Assembly: GCA_002118135.1 (NCBI GenBank)
Contig: BDIU01000280.1
Span: 62,001 to 126,000, forward strand
DNA from: Trebouxia sp. TZW2008
Taxonomy: Eukaryota > Chlorophyta > Trebouxiophyceae > Trebouxiales > Trebouxiaceae
Length of the DNA: 64,000 nt
Direction: 5' to 3'
Of this stretch, positions 45,690 to 57,461 are shown in pieces. The position numbers and the translations under genes are program-made. The notes beneath the pieces are model-generated. The model was not told the DNA's origin. It saw only the letters and a list, made by a program, of their open reading frames with translations, and ran no database searches. Each line of letters starts with the position of its first letter. Within the stretch, counting starts at the first letter, position 1.

Positions 45690-47948
45690 AACTCTAGCAA
45701 GCAACTAACATAAAAAGAGCCCTCGGTGTAAAACCCAATTGTGTGGAAATAAAAGAGCACAGAGGCCTGCGTTGTACACGTAAAAAATGTCGGCGAGTAC
45801 AATTGATGCATGTTGTTGTGTTGGAAATGTTTCCAATCGCGACCAAGCTTTTGTGCTACAACACAATGCAGTTGGCAGCAAATGGACTGACGGCTCATAC
45901 CTATGATTTGAAAACTTCAAGGTGGGCAAATGAGCGCCATTGGCCTGATTGGAAACAGAAACCATGGGGAAGCTAGCGTCAGAACCATCTGAATGTGCCA
46001 ATAAGCTTGTGTGCATTGCCTAAATGTTAGACTTGGCTACATGGCTCAAACTCCTCAGATCTATCACCCTTGCATGCTGCCAAAATGTCATAGCATCAAG
46101 AGCCTGCTGTGACAGACACAACTTGCGTGTCCCACTCAAAGACTCATTTACCGTGACAGCAACACTCTGCACTTTGGGAAATGCTTGTACTATATGTTGC
46201 ATGCCTGCCTCAGAGATAGAGAAGCAATTGACAAACGTCAAAGGCTCAAGTTCAGGCTGAGAACACATGCCTTCGCCTGTCACATCTTCACATCTCAGCA
46301 GCCTCAAAGTGTGCAAGCTCTCCAAGGGTTGCAAGCACTAGATCTGCTGATCATTGATACCCTCCAGCTTCAGACATGTGATGTTATGTCCTAGCTGTGC
46401 CAATGCTGATGGCTCAGGCAACAGCCCATCTGATCTAACATCATCCAACCATACACGTATTGATTGAGCTGATGTCAAGCCACGGATCCATGCTGCGGCA
46501 GATGTCCTCAACACTCGAAGTTTCAGCATGATTGTCTGCAATAGTGGCAAGCTTGCCAAGGCCAAAATCAAGAGATCATTGACTGTAGGGAGACACAGCT
46601 GCACTGCCCGCAAAGTATTTTTGCTGCCGTACAACACATCTAAGTATGAACTCATGGCGGTATGATCATTCTGAACCCCACGGCCAACTTGCAAAGCAAA
46701 GTCTTCCAAGCAACTGAGTTGGGCTAGAGGCCTAAGGTCTGCTCTTGCTGGCACAATCAGATGCAACCTTCTCAGACTGCAGAGTGTGGCAATGGCTGCA
46801 ATGATGCTGTTGGTAGGACCTGTCAGACCTTTCAGATTGACGCAGAGCGATTGTAACAATGTGGCCATCAACAGAGCCGCGCCATGTGATGATGTCAAGG
46901 AAGGTTGAAGCTCCAGCAAGCTTTCATCCAGGTCAACCATGTGTCCTCCTAGACCTGTCATTGCATGGTCATCCCACGCACGCAGGCAAGGCGCCAAAAG
47001 CTCCATGACTGCAGTAGACGGTGCCGCATAAGCTTGGCGGGAGATCTTGAGGCAAACTTGGACATCATGGTTTGACAGGTCTTGGCAAGACTGAGCTATC
47101 TTGGCAGCAAGGCAGCTGATTTCTGCTTCAGGGCAGCTGACTGCCAGGCTCACATCCAAACAAACGCCTGCTGTACGGGTACCCTGCCAACACAGATCTT
47201 GCTGAGCCACCAAGTCTTTTCTCAGATCCCAACAAAAGCTGTCAGCTAACTATGCATGCATGATCTACCTTCAGCATCTGCAATTCCAGTTCCTCTAGTG
47301 GATCAGCGCAGGTGGCCGCCTCAATAGCTTCTGTCAGCGTCAGTCTGAATTGTAGTGCCTGGTACGCTGTTGCCACTCTACATTTGTTGAGGGCCTGCAG
47401 CTTGGCCCACACGTTTTGTGGAGTCACTGGGACCGTGACCTCAAAAGATGCTGTTCTACGCGCAGCGGACGCCCAAGTGCGTACATGTGGCGGCAACTCC
47501 AGCAGTCTTGGGCCGGCAGGCGCTGCATGATCTGATCCAACACCTCCGGAGGTGCCTGGTCCCAAAGTCCAGCCTGCACGCGCTCGAGCCACTATGCAAC
47601 AGCTGCTGATGCAGACACGAGAGACTCCAAGCTGGAACATGCTACCTCAGCCTCGAGTACCTGCTTAGCCGAGCCTCGTACACTTGTGAACCCTTGACCA
47701 CGAAGCATCTTTGCAGCAAGGAGGGCGCCGGTGCAGACTTGTTTGAAAGCTCAGGCGACAGAAGCGCTGCAAGAGTCGTGCGTCGAAGCCACAACTTGAG
47801 CCAATAAAGAGCCTTGACGCGAGGCAGCGGCGCTCCAACGTTGGCCAAGCGCCTCGGCCTGATCGAAGCTGAAACGGCGCTCTTCCGTCACTGCAGCAAG
47901 AACAGCAACACAGCCTGTTGACTTTGCCATATCAGCAACCTGACACAA
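45690..47948 (-). pseudogene. F-box/leucine-rich-like gene copy 1, disrupted
   Basis: The head resembles an F-box (WDQAPPEVLDQIMQRLPAQD, then CWSCRHM). The main open segment, 46338-47213, holds leucine-rich text such as LCSLRRLHLIVPA and LASLPLLQTIMLKLRVL. The tail (46020-46334) has ESLHTLRLLRCEDV and NCFSISEAG, an LRR-like end. Typical F-box/LRR proteins recruit substrates to SCF ubiquitin ligases; that is family knowledge, not shown here. Compared with copies 2 and 3 it has a one-base deletion in the F-box (about 47479), a TAG where copy 3 has CAG (about 46335), and another TAG before the last segment where copies 2 and 3 have CAG or CAA (about 46021). A conserved upstream open segment starts MAKSTGCVAVLAAV (about 47930). 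Most likely a recent pseudogene. Confidence 0.65.
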
Positions 47949-48290
47949 CTGCTTGCTGCATCATTGCAATTGCACTCAGGGCAAATACAGCAGCAAAGCC
48001 TTTGGACTTTGTGATAGCAGCAACGCGACACAACTTTTTGCTGCAGCATGGCGTTTATGATCCAAGTACAGCATTAAAGCCTCCAGGCATTGTCGGCAGC
48101 AGTGCACACAGCTAAAATTAGAGATTTGCAACGGCAGTAGCCTGACACAACTTTGCTGCAGGATGGCAGTTGCAGTTCATGGCAAGTACAGCAACAAAGC
48201 CTACAGACATTGTCAACAGCTGTGTACACAGTGTTGCAATGGCAGCAATTCTATCAGATAATCATTTGCTGCTGCAGCATGGCAAATGCT
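47933..48290 (+). repeat. Array of GH9 exon-10 5'-edge fragments
   Basis: Four degenerate units near 47933, 48016, 48132 and 48240. Each resembles AGCAGCAACCTGACACAACT, TGCTGCAGCATGGCA and (in some) GGCAAGTACAGC. These correspond to the intron 9/exon 10 junction of gene C (GCAGCATCGGAGTTGCGTTC, GGCAAGTACAGC). The rest of the gene is absent. It lies against the 5' end of F-box copy 1. Confidence 0.65.
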
Positions 48291-48456
48291 GAGGCCTGAA
48301 ATGCACATCTGAGGTTCGTCTCAAATCACCACACGTGCAACGTTTAACACAGCTACAGTTCTATAATGCATGCTCAAGGCCTGTCTTTTCAGGCGTCTGA
48401 TGACCCAAGAAAATTGATTGTACAGTACGACTGTGTGCTTGAAATGTGACTTGACC

Positions 48457-50690
48457 TCAATCTGCAATGATCATGCTCAACAAGTGCTTGAATGGCTTGC
48501 AGAAAAGCAACCCTGCTTGCCAAAATCTTGGAGGTCCATCATCTATAACAGACCTATCATGCAAGGCTCTTGGGAGCAGCTGACATAAGAAAAGCCCTTG
48601 CTGTATGACCAGGTTTGTTGGAAACAAAGCACCACGTAGGAGTGCATTGAGCAGGTCAAGATTAGGTGCACATTGATCTTGATGTGTTGCAAATGCTTTG
48701 AACCATGCTTGTCTGCCACGACATGACAGAGTTGGCAGCAAATGGAGCAACTGCTCAGACCTCCAAAACTGAAAAATTGAAAACTTTATGGTGGGCTGAT
48801 GAGTGCCATTGGCCTGATTGGAAACAACAACAGGAAAACTGTTGCCGGAACCATCTGAATGTGCCAACAAGCTTGTTTGCATCGCCTGAATATTAGACTT
48901 GGCTACATCGCTGACATCTCTCATGTCAATCACCCTTGCATGCCGCCAGAATGTGATGGCAGCACAATCCTGCTGTGATAGACACAACTTTTGTGTCCCA
49001 CACAAAGACTAGTCTACCATGAAAGCAGGCATTGTGCACATCAGGAACTGCTTCTCTATGTCTGAAGCAGCCTCAAAGTGTGCAAGCTCTCCAAGAGATG
49101 CAGCAGTCAATTTGCTGATCATTCATGTCGTCCACTGTCAGACATGCAAGTGTTTGTCTGAGCTGTGCTCATGCTGCCAGCTCCATCAAGCGCCACCCTG
49201 ATTCACCACATAACCATAAATGTATTGCTTGGGCTGCTGTTAAGCTGTCAATACATGCTGCAGCAGATGGTGTCAATGTTGACAGTTGCAGCATGATTGT
49301 CTGCAAGTGTGGCATGCTTTGCAAGGTGAGAAAAACGTCATCAGCATTTCCAACAAAATACAGCTGCACCGCTTGCAAAGTGTTTCTGCTGCTGCGTAGC
49401 GCATGTACGCATGAAAATTCAGCAGTTTCATGAGATCCATTGCCATCCTTTTCAAAGCGAAGTCTTCCAAGGATCTGAGTTGAACTAGTGGCCCAAGGTC
49501 TGCATCTGGAGGCACAGCAAGATGCAACCTTTTGAGGCTGCATAGTGTGGCAATAGCTGCAGTCGTGCTGTTGGCAGCAGCCGAGGGACCTTCAAGACAG
49601 ACGCACAGCGATTGTAACGATGTGGCCATCAACAATGCTACACCAAGTCTGGATGTCAAGCAAGGCCGAAGCTTCAGCATGCTTTCCTCCAGGTCATCCA
49701 CAAGTCCTCCTTTCATTGCAATGTCATCCCACAAATCCACAAAAAGCGCCAAAAGCTCCAGTACTGCAGCAGTTGGCGCTGCACAAGATGGCACGTGGGA
49801 GATCTTAAGGCAAACTCGAATGTCGTGGCCTGACACTTTTTGGTACGAGTGAGCTATCTTGGCAGCAAGGCGGATGATTTCTGCTTCACGGCAGCTGCCT
49901 GCCAAATCCACATCCAAGTACACGCCTTTTGTGCAGGCACCCTGTCATACACTGATCTTACTGAGCCAATAATCCTTTTTCAGACCTTAACGATGTCAGT
50001 CAGCAAACGACAAATTCATGATCAACCTTCTGGGTCTGCAACTTCAGTTCCTGTAGCAGACCAGGGCAGCTGACTGGTTCTGTGAGTGTCAGCCTGAATT
50101 GTAGTGCCTGGTATGCTGTTGCCAGTCTACGTTTGTTGAGGGCCTGCAACTCGGACAACACATTCTGTGGGGTCACTGGTACCATGACTGCGAAACATGC
50201 CGTCCTGCGCGCAGCAGACGCCCAAGTGCCGCACATATGGCGACAGTTCCAGCAGTCTTGGGCCGGCAGGCTCTGCATGATCTGCTCCAATACTTCTGGA
50301 GGTGCCTGGTCCCAAAGTCCAGCTTGCACCCGCTCGAGCGGCTATGCAGCATTTGATGCATACACGCGAGACTCAAAGCTGCAAAATGTCACCTCAGCCT
50401 GGAGTTCCAGCTTGGTCGAGCCTCGTACACCTACACTAGTTCTTGTCAACCCGCGAAGCATCTTTGTAGCAAAGCAAGGCGCTGGGTTCAGACGTGTTTG
50501 AAAGCTCAGACGACAGACCGCTGCAAGTGTCGTTGCGTCAAAGTCATAAGGGACCAACAATGAGTCTTGACGCGAGGCAGCGTTTCAACGTTGGCCAAGG
50601 TTAAGACCCTCGGCCTGAGCGAAGCTGAAACGGCGTGCATCCTTCACTGCAGCCAAATTCAGCAACTCAGGCTGTTGACTTGGCCATAGC
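48457..50690 (-). pseudogene. F-box/leucine-rich-like gene copy 2, disrupted
   Basis: The intact F-box-like head at 50000-50329 has LWDQAPPEVLEQIMQSLPAQ, then DCWNCRHMCGTWASAAR. The middle, 49273-49923, has LCSLKRLHLAVPPDADLGPL and then shifts frame near 49440; the rest continues in another frame (SRNTLQAVQLYF, MPHLQTIMLQLS). The region joining middle to tail is shortened, and the tail (48457-49005) ends LFCKPFKHLLSMIIAD then TGA. The upstream MAKST start meets a stop immediately. Paralogue of copies 1 and 3. Confidence 0.65.
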
Positions 50691-50692
50691 CG

Positions 50693-50921
50693 CACCCTGA
50701 AACAGCTGCCTGCTGCAACATGGCAATTACATGTAGGGCTAAAGCAGCGCTAAAGCCTATAGACTTTGTGATAGCAGCAATGTGGCACAACTCTTTGCTG
50801 CAGCTTGGCGTTCATGGTTCAAAGTACAGCAACAAAGCCTCCAGACATTGTCGACAGCTTTGCACACAGCAGAAAGTACAGTTTTGCAACAGCAGCAACT
50901 TTGTCAAAGTGCTTGCTGCAG
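50693..50921 (+). repeat. 5'-edge copies before pseudogene D exon 10
   Basis: Degenerate units near 50693, 50770 and 50887 repeat the AGCAGCAA..T...ACAACTxxTTGCTGCAGC..GGC pattern ahead of the remnant exon at 50922, mirroring the array at 47933-48290. Confidence 0.65.
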
Positions 50922-52209
50922 CACGGCAATTGCGTTCAAAGGCAAGTACAGAAAATGCATTCCCGATGCAGCCCTAGCATATCCCTTGCAGATGATCTTT
51001 TGATGACTTGACTTGGGAAGCGACCCGCTGTGCCAAAAAATTAGTTCCTCTTTGTGAGTCAACTTGTTGTTGAATCCTTTTCAAATTATACCTAAACACA
51101 AAGACCTACATAGACACACATGCTCCTGCTTTCTACACTTTTGCTGGCTTTGTAAGTACTGCTTGGCTGTGTTTTCAAAGATTTGGCAAGGTACAGCTCA
51201 CTTTTGAGGACCTTGCTGCTTGCTGCAAAAGCAGCTTGAAATGCCGCCTAGACTTTGCTGCTTGTAGACATGTCTCTACTTGAGTAAACAGTTCCACAGC
51301 ACAAGCAAAACGCAGAGCAGCCCTTTGAATCTATGCCACAGCTTGCATTGCTGCTTTACAGGCGTGCCGACTGACTCTATGCGATCATCAGCTTATTGAG
51401 ACCATACACCACGTCTGCACTTGATGAAGCAAACAACACATTGCTCTGTCACAACATTTACTCCCTGGCTCTACTGGAAATAGCATCTGCTTGTCGCCTG
51501 CAGTCTCAAGCATGCACTGCTATGCATACACACCTGTGTGCATGCTTGCCTTGATACTTTGCTTCATGCATCAGTTAGCATGGCCAGTCTGTGATTTTGA
51601 TCATGCAGCTTCAGCAACAAGATGATTCACTCACACTCTTTTGCAAGGAGCCATGTCAAAGCTTCTGATGACAGAAACAGTTGCGGTGTACAAACATTGT
51701 GGTGCTTGCAGGCTGCTGTGGTGTGCAGCCAGCGCACCATCTACGAAACGGTAATTACTGGCCAGTCTGAAGTTGGGATTTTGCCTATCACAGCACCCAA
51801 GTCAAGCTGGCGCAGTTGACTGGCAATGGCCCATTTGTTTCAAGAATAAGTTGACCAGTCATTTGACGGCAGTGCACCATGCTGTTGGTGCTGTGTGCAC
51901 ATTATGCTCCAGTTTTGTTATATGACAAGAGCAGACAAACCCTGGAGTCAGGGCATGGCGGCGGTGATGCTGTTTCCATATGAGGTTAGACATGTCAGTG
52001 CTACCCAGTCATGAGAAACTTCAGAAATGATGCATCATGCTGCTGCTGCTGTCCTCACAGACAAATGAGTTTTGCTGAAAGCACAGTCCACAGAGCTGGT
52101 GCATGATGGTGTTGGTGCTGCATTCACAAGCAGAAGCGCTGCTGGATAATAACAAACAATGTTACTTCTACAGATATCCAGACTTTGTTATAGACTCAAT
52201 TCGAGGTAG

Positions 52210-52260
52210 AGAGTGCTAATGCTGCTGCTGCTGCTGCTGCTGCTGCCGCTGCTGCTCTCA
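52210..52260 (+). repeat. CTG trinucleotide repeat
   Basis: A run of about 13 CTG units, with one CCG variant, inside pseudogene D. Confidence 0.85.
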
Positions 52261-52459
52261 AGTGCTTCAGCTCTCACAGGAGTGGGTGAGGGTTGCTCAA
52301 ACAATGCAGTGAACCTCTTGAGGCATGATGCTGCTGGTGCTGTTCTCACAGGATTTGTAACATGTATTTTGGCATTATTTTGCAGCACAAATCTTATTTT
52401 GTGAACAATCTAACATGATGATTGAAGGTGCTCTGCAGGCAGTGATCTTGGGCTGCTTT

Positions 52460-52510
52460 GAGTCACAGCTATCATGACGCCTAACAGCCTAGACTTTTCT
52501 TTCCTGTTGC
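52460..52510 (+). repeat. Dispersed repeat R1, copy 4
   Basis: ATGACGCCTAACAGCCTAGA followed by CTTTTCTTTCC, matching the R1 core. It sits at the 5' border of the pseudogene D exon-12 remnant. Confidence 0.5.
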
Positions 52511-53039
52511 CGAAGCTCCTAAAGGTGAGGGTTGCCCAGCCAGTGCATTACGCCCCCAAGAGGTTGGCTTGGGTGGACAGCTGGGGTCCCCTGCGCACCG
52601 CCATGAATGCAGCATTGCTTGCTGAAGTCTGTGCAAAGCAGATTGCGGGTAAGTTTGCCTTCAGTCTGGCATTCATTGCCATTCATCGATAACTGGAGGC
52701 CAAAATGGATGTCAATCAACTCGTAGTCGTGCTGTGTCTCGATTGCAGCATTCCTTGCTGGAGTCTGGTTCACAGCCAAGCAGATTGCTATCAAGCTGCT
52801 GAAGTGTTGTGCGTTGACCACGGCATGTATTGCTAGTCTCTGTAGTGTAGATAAAGAACCTTGGGCATGAGTACCACTTGCAAACTGACATGAATGCCTG
52901 CTAAGTTCTGGGCAAAGCAGATTGCGGCTAAGCACGGCAGGTCATGCAATCTGTTTTGCAGCCATGTGACATGTTTTTTGAGGTGTTTGGACAATTCTGT
53001 TCGCAACACATTCATGACCTCTGACTCAGCTGCATTGCA

Positions 53040-53916
53040 GTGAGCGTGCAGCAACTTTAGCAAGTCAATATGCTATGACTGCATTCTGTATGCTGACTGG
53101 GCTGCATTGTGTTTGGTGGTCATGTTGCACTTGATGCCAGCAACTCAGTGTGCTATGGTTTCTTTGAGACTGCTGACTGAGCTGCGTTGCGCTTAGTGGG
53201 CATGCAGCACCTGACGCCAACGACTCAATGCCCAAACACTGCGTTTTGACTGCTGGCTCAGCCGCATAGTGAGCGTGCAGCAACTGATGCTAGTACCTCG
53301 ATGCGCTGTGGCTGCATGCTAAATGCTGACACAGTTGCATTGTGCTTGGTGGTCATGCTGCACTTGATGCCAGCAACTCAGTGTGCTATGCATTCTCTGT
53401 GACTGCTGACTCAGCTGCATTGTGTTAGTGATTAGGCAGTACCTGACGCCAACGACTCAATTTGCAAACACTGCGTTTTGACTGCTGGCTCAGCTGCATC
53501 GTGAGCGTGCAGCAACTGATGCTAGTACCTCAATGCGCTATGGCTGCATGCTAAATGCTGACACAGTTGCATTGTGCTTGGTGGTCATGCCGCACTTGAT
53601 GCCAGCAACTCAGTGTGCTATGCATTCTCTGTGACTGCTGACTCAGCTGCATTGTGTTAGTGATTAGGCAGTACCTGATGCCAGCAACTTAACGCGCAAG
53701 CACTGCTTTTGGACTGCTGACTGAGCTGCACACTGCTTGATGTTCATGCAGCAACTATCACCAGTCTCTCAATGCGCTTTCAAGGTTGTGCAATGCATAT
53801 ATTGACACAGCTGCATTGTGTGTGGTGCTCATGCAACAACTGGTGCCAGCAATGTGATGTGCTATTAACGCTTTCTGAATGCTGAATCAGCTGCATTGTT
53901 TTTGGTGGTCATGCAG
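53040..53916 (+). repeat. Twelve-unit array of GH9 exon-13 5'-edge fragments, period about 77 bp
   Basis: Units with the core (T)GCAGCAACTGATGCCAGCAA followed by CTCAATGCGCTATG start near 53043, 53125, 53201, 53275, 53352, 53430, 53507, 53585, 53665, 53744 and 53829, and the remnant exon near 53911. Units three apart are most alike (53275/53507, 53352/53585, 53201/53430; about 232 bp), so there is a three-unit higher-order repeat. The core equals the acceptor and first 30 bases of exon 13. Confidence 0.85.
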
Positions 53917-55454
53917 CAGCTGATGCCAGCAACTCAATGCGCTATGAGTGCTGGGCGCGATCCCAGATGCGGTATGTGCTGGGTGTGGATGGCATCGGCC
54001 GCAGCTTTGATATTGCCTTTGGTCAGACCTTCCTGATGCAAACTCAGCACAGAGCGGCTTCTGGCCCTGCTTTGTCTACACCATGTGACTGGAGCAAGAA
54101 TGTTCCTAAAATGCTACTACTTTCATGCCTCCTGTGCCTGCATGGAGCGCTGATTGGAGGTGAGTGCATCAAAGCGGCGTGTCTCACATTGCCTGGACCG
54201 TTCCATACATCACATGTGTGCTGATTGAGAGGATATTGAGTCTGACAAGCTTTGCACCTGTCATGCAAATCAACATCCCAGTGCTGTGACCAAATGCAAG
54301 CAGGGTGTGGGGCATTTGCACTGTGCCTGTTTGCATCCTGATGGTGTCAGAACTGCATGTGCAGCTTTTCTGCAAACTCGAGCTCACTGCATACAAAGAG
54401 CAAGTGCTGAGCGCACAGCACTTGAGTTTGCGTGTGTTGGAGCCTTGTTCAGGCTGCCAGATCAGGGTCATTACATTGCAAACACAAAATGTTAATCACC
54501 AGAATTATCCCCACTACAAGAGCTGCCAGCTTCTTGTTAGGTGCTGCTGAAGCGGCGTGGGCAACATACATGTTTCATTCCACTTGCAGCATGCAAGGCA
54601 GCTCTCGATGAGTTCACCTCAGTGATCCTGCAAGCTGTATCTCTGAGAGCTTTCAGCATGATGGGTTTGGTCACGCATGCACGGTGATGCTGCCAGCTAT
54701 GTTACTTTTGATGGTGCAGGTCCTGGCCCAGATGACTCATATGTTGATGTCCTGAGGGAGCAGTGCATTACAATGCTAGCTTCACATGTGGACTGGCTGC
54801 ATTTAATCAGTCTCACACTCGCTGGCTATTTGTCAAACAAGCAAATATGCGCGACAAGCCACTAGTTAAGGTCACTGGTGGTGCTTGATCAGGACATGCT
54901 GGTTTGAACATGCAAAAGCTCGTTGTTGTACATCAGAAGCAGCTTTGGCAGGTGCTTCTTTCTGCTCAATGCAGTCAGGGCAATCAGTACGCAGGTTGCT
55001 GATTTGCGTTAAATTGGCCTGGTTGCAGCTGCAGCTTGTTGAATGCCTTGCAAAATAAACTTTATAAAGCAATCCTGCTGCAACTTGACAATTGATCCCA
55101 TTTCATGACGCACAGCTTGTGATAGCAACCATATATGTTGCCTAACAGCACCAAATCATCAAAACATGAAGATGCATGAGATCATTAAAACGAGCAGAGC
55201 GCGTCACCCAATCCATTTTACAATTACCCTATGACACTTGCATTACATGATTGAAGTCAACTTCGTCACCTCAAATGTCCAGCTGAAATTTGTCCCACAT
55301 GCTACCACACGCGCAACAGTCAACACAACTACATTTCCAAAATGCATGCTCAAGGCCTGTCTCTTTATGTGTCTGATCATCTCAAACGAAGTAAAAGGTA
55401 AATTACAGCGTTGTAATGTTATAGTCAACTGTATGCGTGAAACATGACTCGACC

Positions 55455-56861
55455 TCAATCTGCAGTGAACATGCCTGACAAGTGCTTGAATGGTTTGAGG
55501 AAAAGCAACCCTGCTTGAAAGCTTAGCAGAGCATTTGGTGGTCCATCATGTGTCATAGGCCTATCACGCAAAAACCTTGGGAGCAGTTGACATACAAAAA
55601 GCCCTTGCTGTATGACCAGGTTTGTTGGAAACAAAACGCCAAAAAGGAGTGCGTTGAGCAGGTGAAGATTGTGTGCACATTGATCTTGATGGGTTGCAAA
55701 TGCCTTAGACCAAGCTTTTCTGCCACGAGATGATGCAAATGAAGAAACGGCTCTAAGTGATAATAAGATAACTTCAAGGTGGGCAAATGAGTGCCGTTGG
55801 CCTGGTTGGAAACAAAAATCATAGGAAAACTGGCACCAGAACCATGTGAATGTAACAGGTAAGCTGGTTTGCATTGCTTGAATGCTAGACTTGGCTACTC
55901 GGTTGACACCTCTCAGGTCTATCACCCTTGCATGCCGCGATAAGGTCATGGCAACAAGAGCCTCCTGTGACAGAGACCAAGTATGCGGCCAACTAAAAAC
56001 AACATCTGCCATGAAAGCAACAATCTGCACGTTGGAAAATGCCTGTACCATGTTCTGCACGCCTGCTTCAGAGATAGAGAAGCAATTAACAATGGTCAAG
56101 CACGTGAGTCCGGGCAGAGGACATATGCCTGCCACATGTCCACACCTCAGCAGCCTCAACGTGTGCAAACTCTCCATGGGTTGCAGGCTCTGGATGTGTC
56201 GGTCATGGACACCCTGCATGTGACATTTTGTCCTATCTGTGCCAGTGCTGACAGCTTAATTGGCCCCCCATTGGCCCCACCCCCATATAATCCAACTAAC
56301 CAGACATGTATTGATTATCCTGCTGTTAAGTTGTTGATATGTGCTGCAGCAGGTGTTTGCAATCCAAAAAGCTTGAGCATGATTGTCTGTAAAAGTGGCA
56401 AGCTTTGCAAGGCCAGAAAGACGTCATCAGTATATCCATGACAACACAGCTCCACAGCTTGCAAAGTGTTTCTGCTGCTGCGTAACACTTGCACGCATGA
56501 AGTTACAGCCTCATAATGATGATCAATATCTAGGATAGCTTGCAAAGCAAAGTCTTTTAAAGAGCTGAGTTGAGCTAACGGCCCAAGGTTTGCATCCGTT
56601 GGGACCGTAAGATGCAACCTTCTGAGATTGCAAAGTGTAGCGACGCCTGCAATCACACTGTTGACTGGAGCTAGGACCTCCAGACGTGAGCCTGGAGTAG
56701 CTGAGTTCGGATTCCAACCCTTGCAACAACCCTGCATTTCATCCCATACTTTTGCTGCTTCGACGAGCTGCTTGTTGATTAATAATCCGTAAATTAGTTC
56801 AAATGCAACCGCGAATGGCCACGGGGCGTGCAGTCTGCAGTGTGTCAACAAGGTGGAGGGC
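55455..56861 (-). pseudogene. F-box/leucine-rich-like gene copy 3, 5'-truncated
   Basis: Two open parts. 56315-56863 contains LCNLRRLHLTVPTDANLGPL and SLPLLQTIMLKLFGL. 55455-56219 (254 codons) contains ESLHTLRLLRCGHV, NCFSISEAGVQ and ends FKHLSGMFTAD then TGA. The tail is the longest intact version of the family. The F-box head is missing: the gene stops at the retrotransposon (56862) and I find no head on its far side, so truncation may predate the insertion. Confidence 0.6.
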
Positions 56862-56866
56862 ATTGA

Positions 56867-57047
56867 TGTAGCAGGGTGCTCTGGTTGCCAGGTTATGGCA
56901 TTGCTGCTGCCAAACCCTATTGATCTTGCCGGGATATAGCTGATGCAAGGCTAGAGCGGACTATCGAAGTTCACTCGGTACTATTGCTCGGGTCTTGCGT
57001 GCCTTCCAGCACCAAGCCCATACTTGTAGACTTGCAACCCCGTAACA
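56867..57047 (+). repeat. 5' LTR
   Basis: 181 bp, TG...CA ends. It matches the 3' LTR except for about five substitutions and lack of the 9-bp ATATCGTCT insert. Confidence 0.95.
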
Positions 57048-57048
57048 T

Positions 57049-57061
57049 TGGTTTCGGAGCC
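57049..57061 (+). promoter_or_regulatory. Primer binding site candidate
   Basis: TGGTTTCGGAGCC starts two bases after the 5' LTR. It begins TGG as expected for pairing with a tRNA CCA end and resembles initiator-Met-type sites (TGGTATCAGAGC); the exact tRNA is not established. Confidence 0.6.
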
Positions 57062-57101
57062 AAGTCTTTTTCACACGCTTCCGCATCGTGACTTCAGCCG
57101 C

Positions 57102-57266
57102 AATGGTCAACGGCCCAAACAACCAGCCACCACAGAACCCGCAGGGGAACCAGCCCCAGCAGGACATTGTGATCGATGACGTGCCTGCAATTGGGGGTTT
57201 AATCTCCGGCTGGCGCGATTGATGCTGACGCCTCGGCTCAGCATGGCAACGGTTCAGCTGGCAACC
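57102..57266 (+). pseudogene. Start of gag, broken at the gap
   Basis: ATG opens MVNGPNNQPPQNPQGNQPQQ, a Gln/Pro/Asn-rich start followed by DIVIDDVPAIGG, then a stop created at GATTGA. The reverse complement of the right-hand side of the gap gives the alternative reading GGNPPAGAIDADASAQHGNG, which suggests the left copy has small errors (TTTAATC against TAATCC). Confidence 0.6.
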
Positions 57267-57447
57267 NNNNNNNNNNNNNNNNNNNNNNNNNNNNNNNNNN
57301 NNNNNNNNNNNNNNNNNNNNNNNNNNNNNNNNNNNNNNNNNNNNNNNNNNNNNNNNNNNNNNNNNNNNNNNNNNNNNNNNNNNNNGTTGCCAGCTGAACC
57401 GTTGCCATGCTGAGCCGAGGCGTCAGCATCAATCGCGCCAGCCGGAG
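57204..57447. repeat. 62-bp perfect inverted repeat flanking a 119-N gap
   Basis: 57204-57265 is the exact reverse complement of 57386-57447, with the N run 57267-57385 between. Such a palindrome around a gap is a common assembly error; a real hairpin cannot be excluded. Confidence 0.9.
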
Positions 57448-57461
57448 GATTACCCCCCGCT

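Larger units (their letters stand above)
50693..54865 (+). pseudogene. GH9 pseudogene D: relic of the last five exons
   Basis: Remnants in order match gene C exons 10-14. They are 50922-51053 (frame broken, DDLAW degraded), 51712-51850 (donor lost), 52508-52648, 53917-54159 (243 bp against 234, still in phase, with [13 protein letters not shown] and GRSF but QHRAAS for HHRAAS) and 54720-54865. In the last remnant a deletion removes the NEVAVDY segment with the acid Glu. No signal peptide, binding modules or first GH9 exons are present. It is closer to gene C than to A or B ([18 protein letters not shown]). Not functional. Confidence 0.85.

Noticed and set aside
47751..48115. Possible divergent small gene starting at the MAKST segment
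   Set aside because: The segment overlaps GH9 exon-10 fragments, and its counterpart in copy 2 stops at once; better seen as the decayed 5' part of the F-box-like copy.
53040..53916. Regularly spaced repeats resembling a CRISPR array
   Set aside because: Units are contiguous degenerate copies of a GH9 exon start, in a eukaryotic genome with no cas genes.
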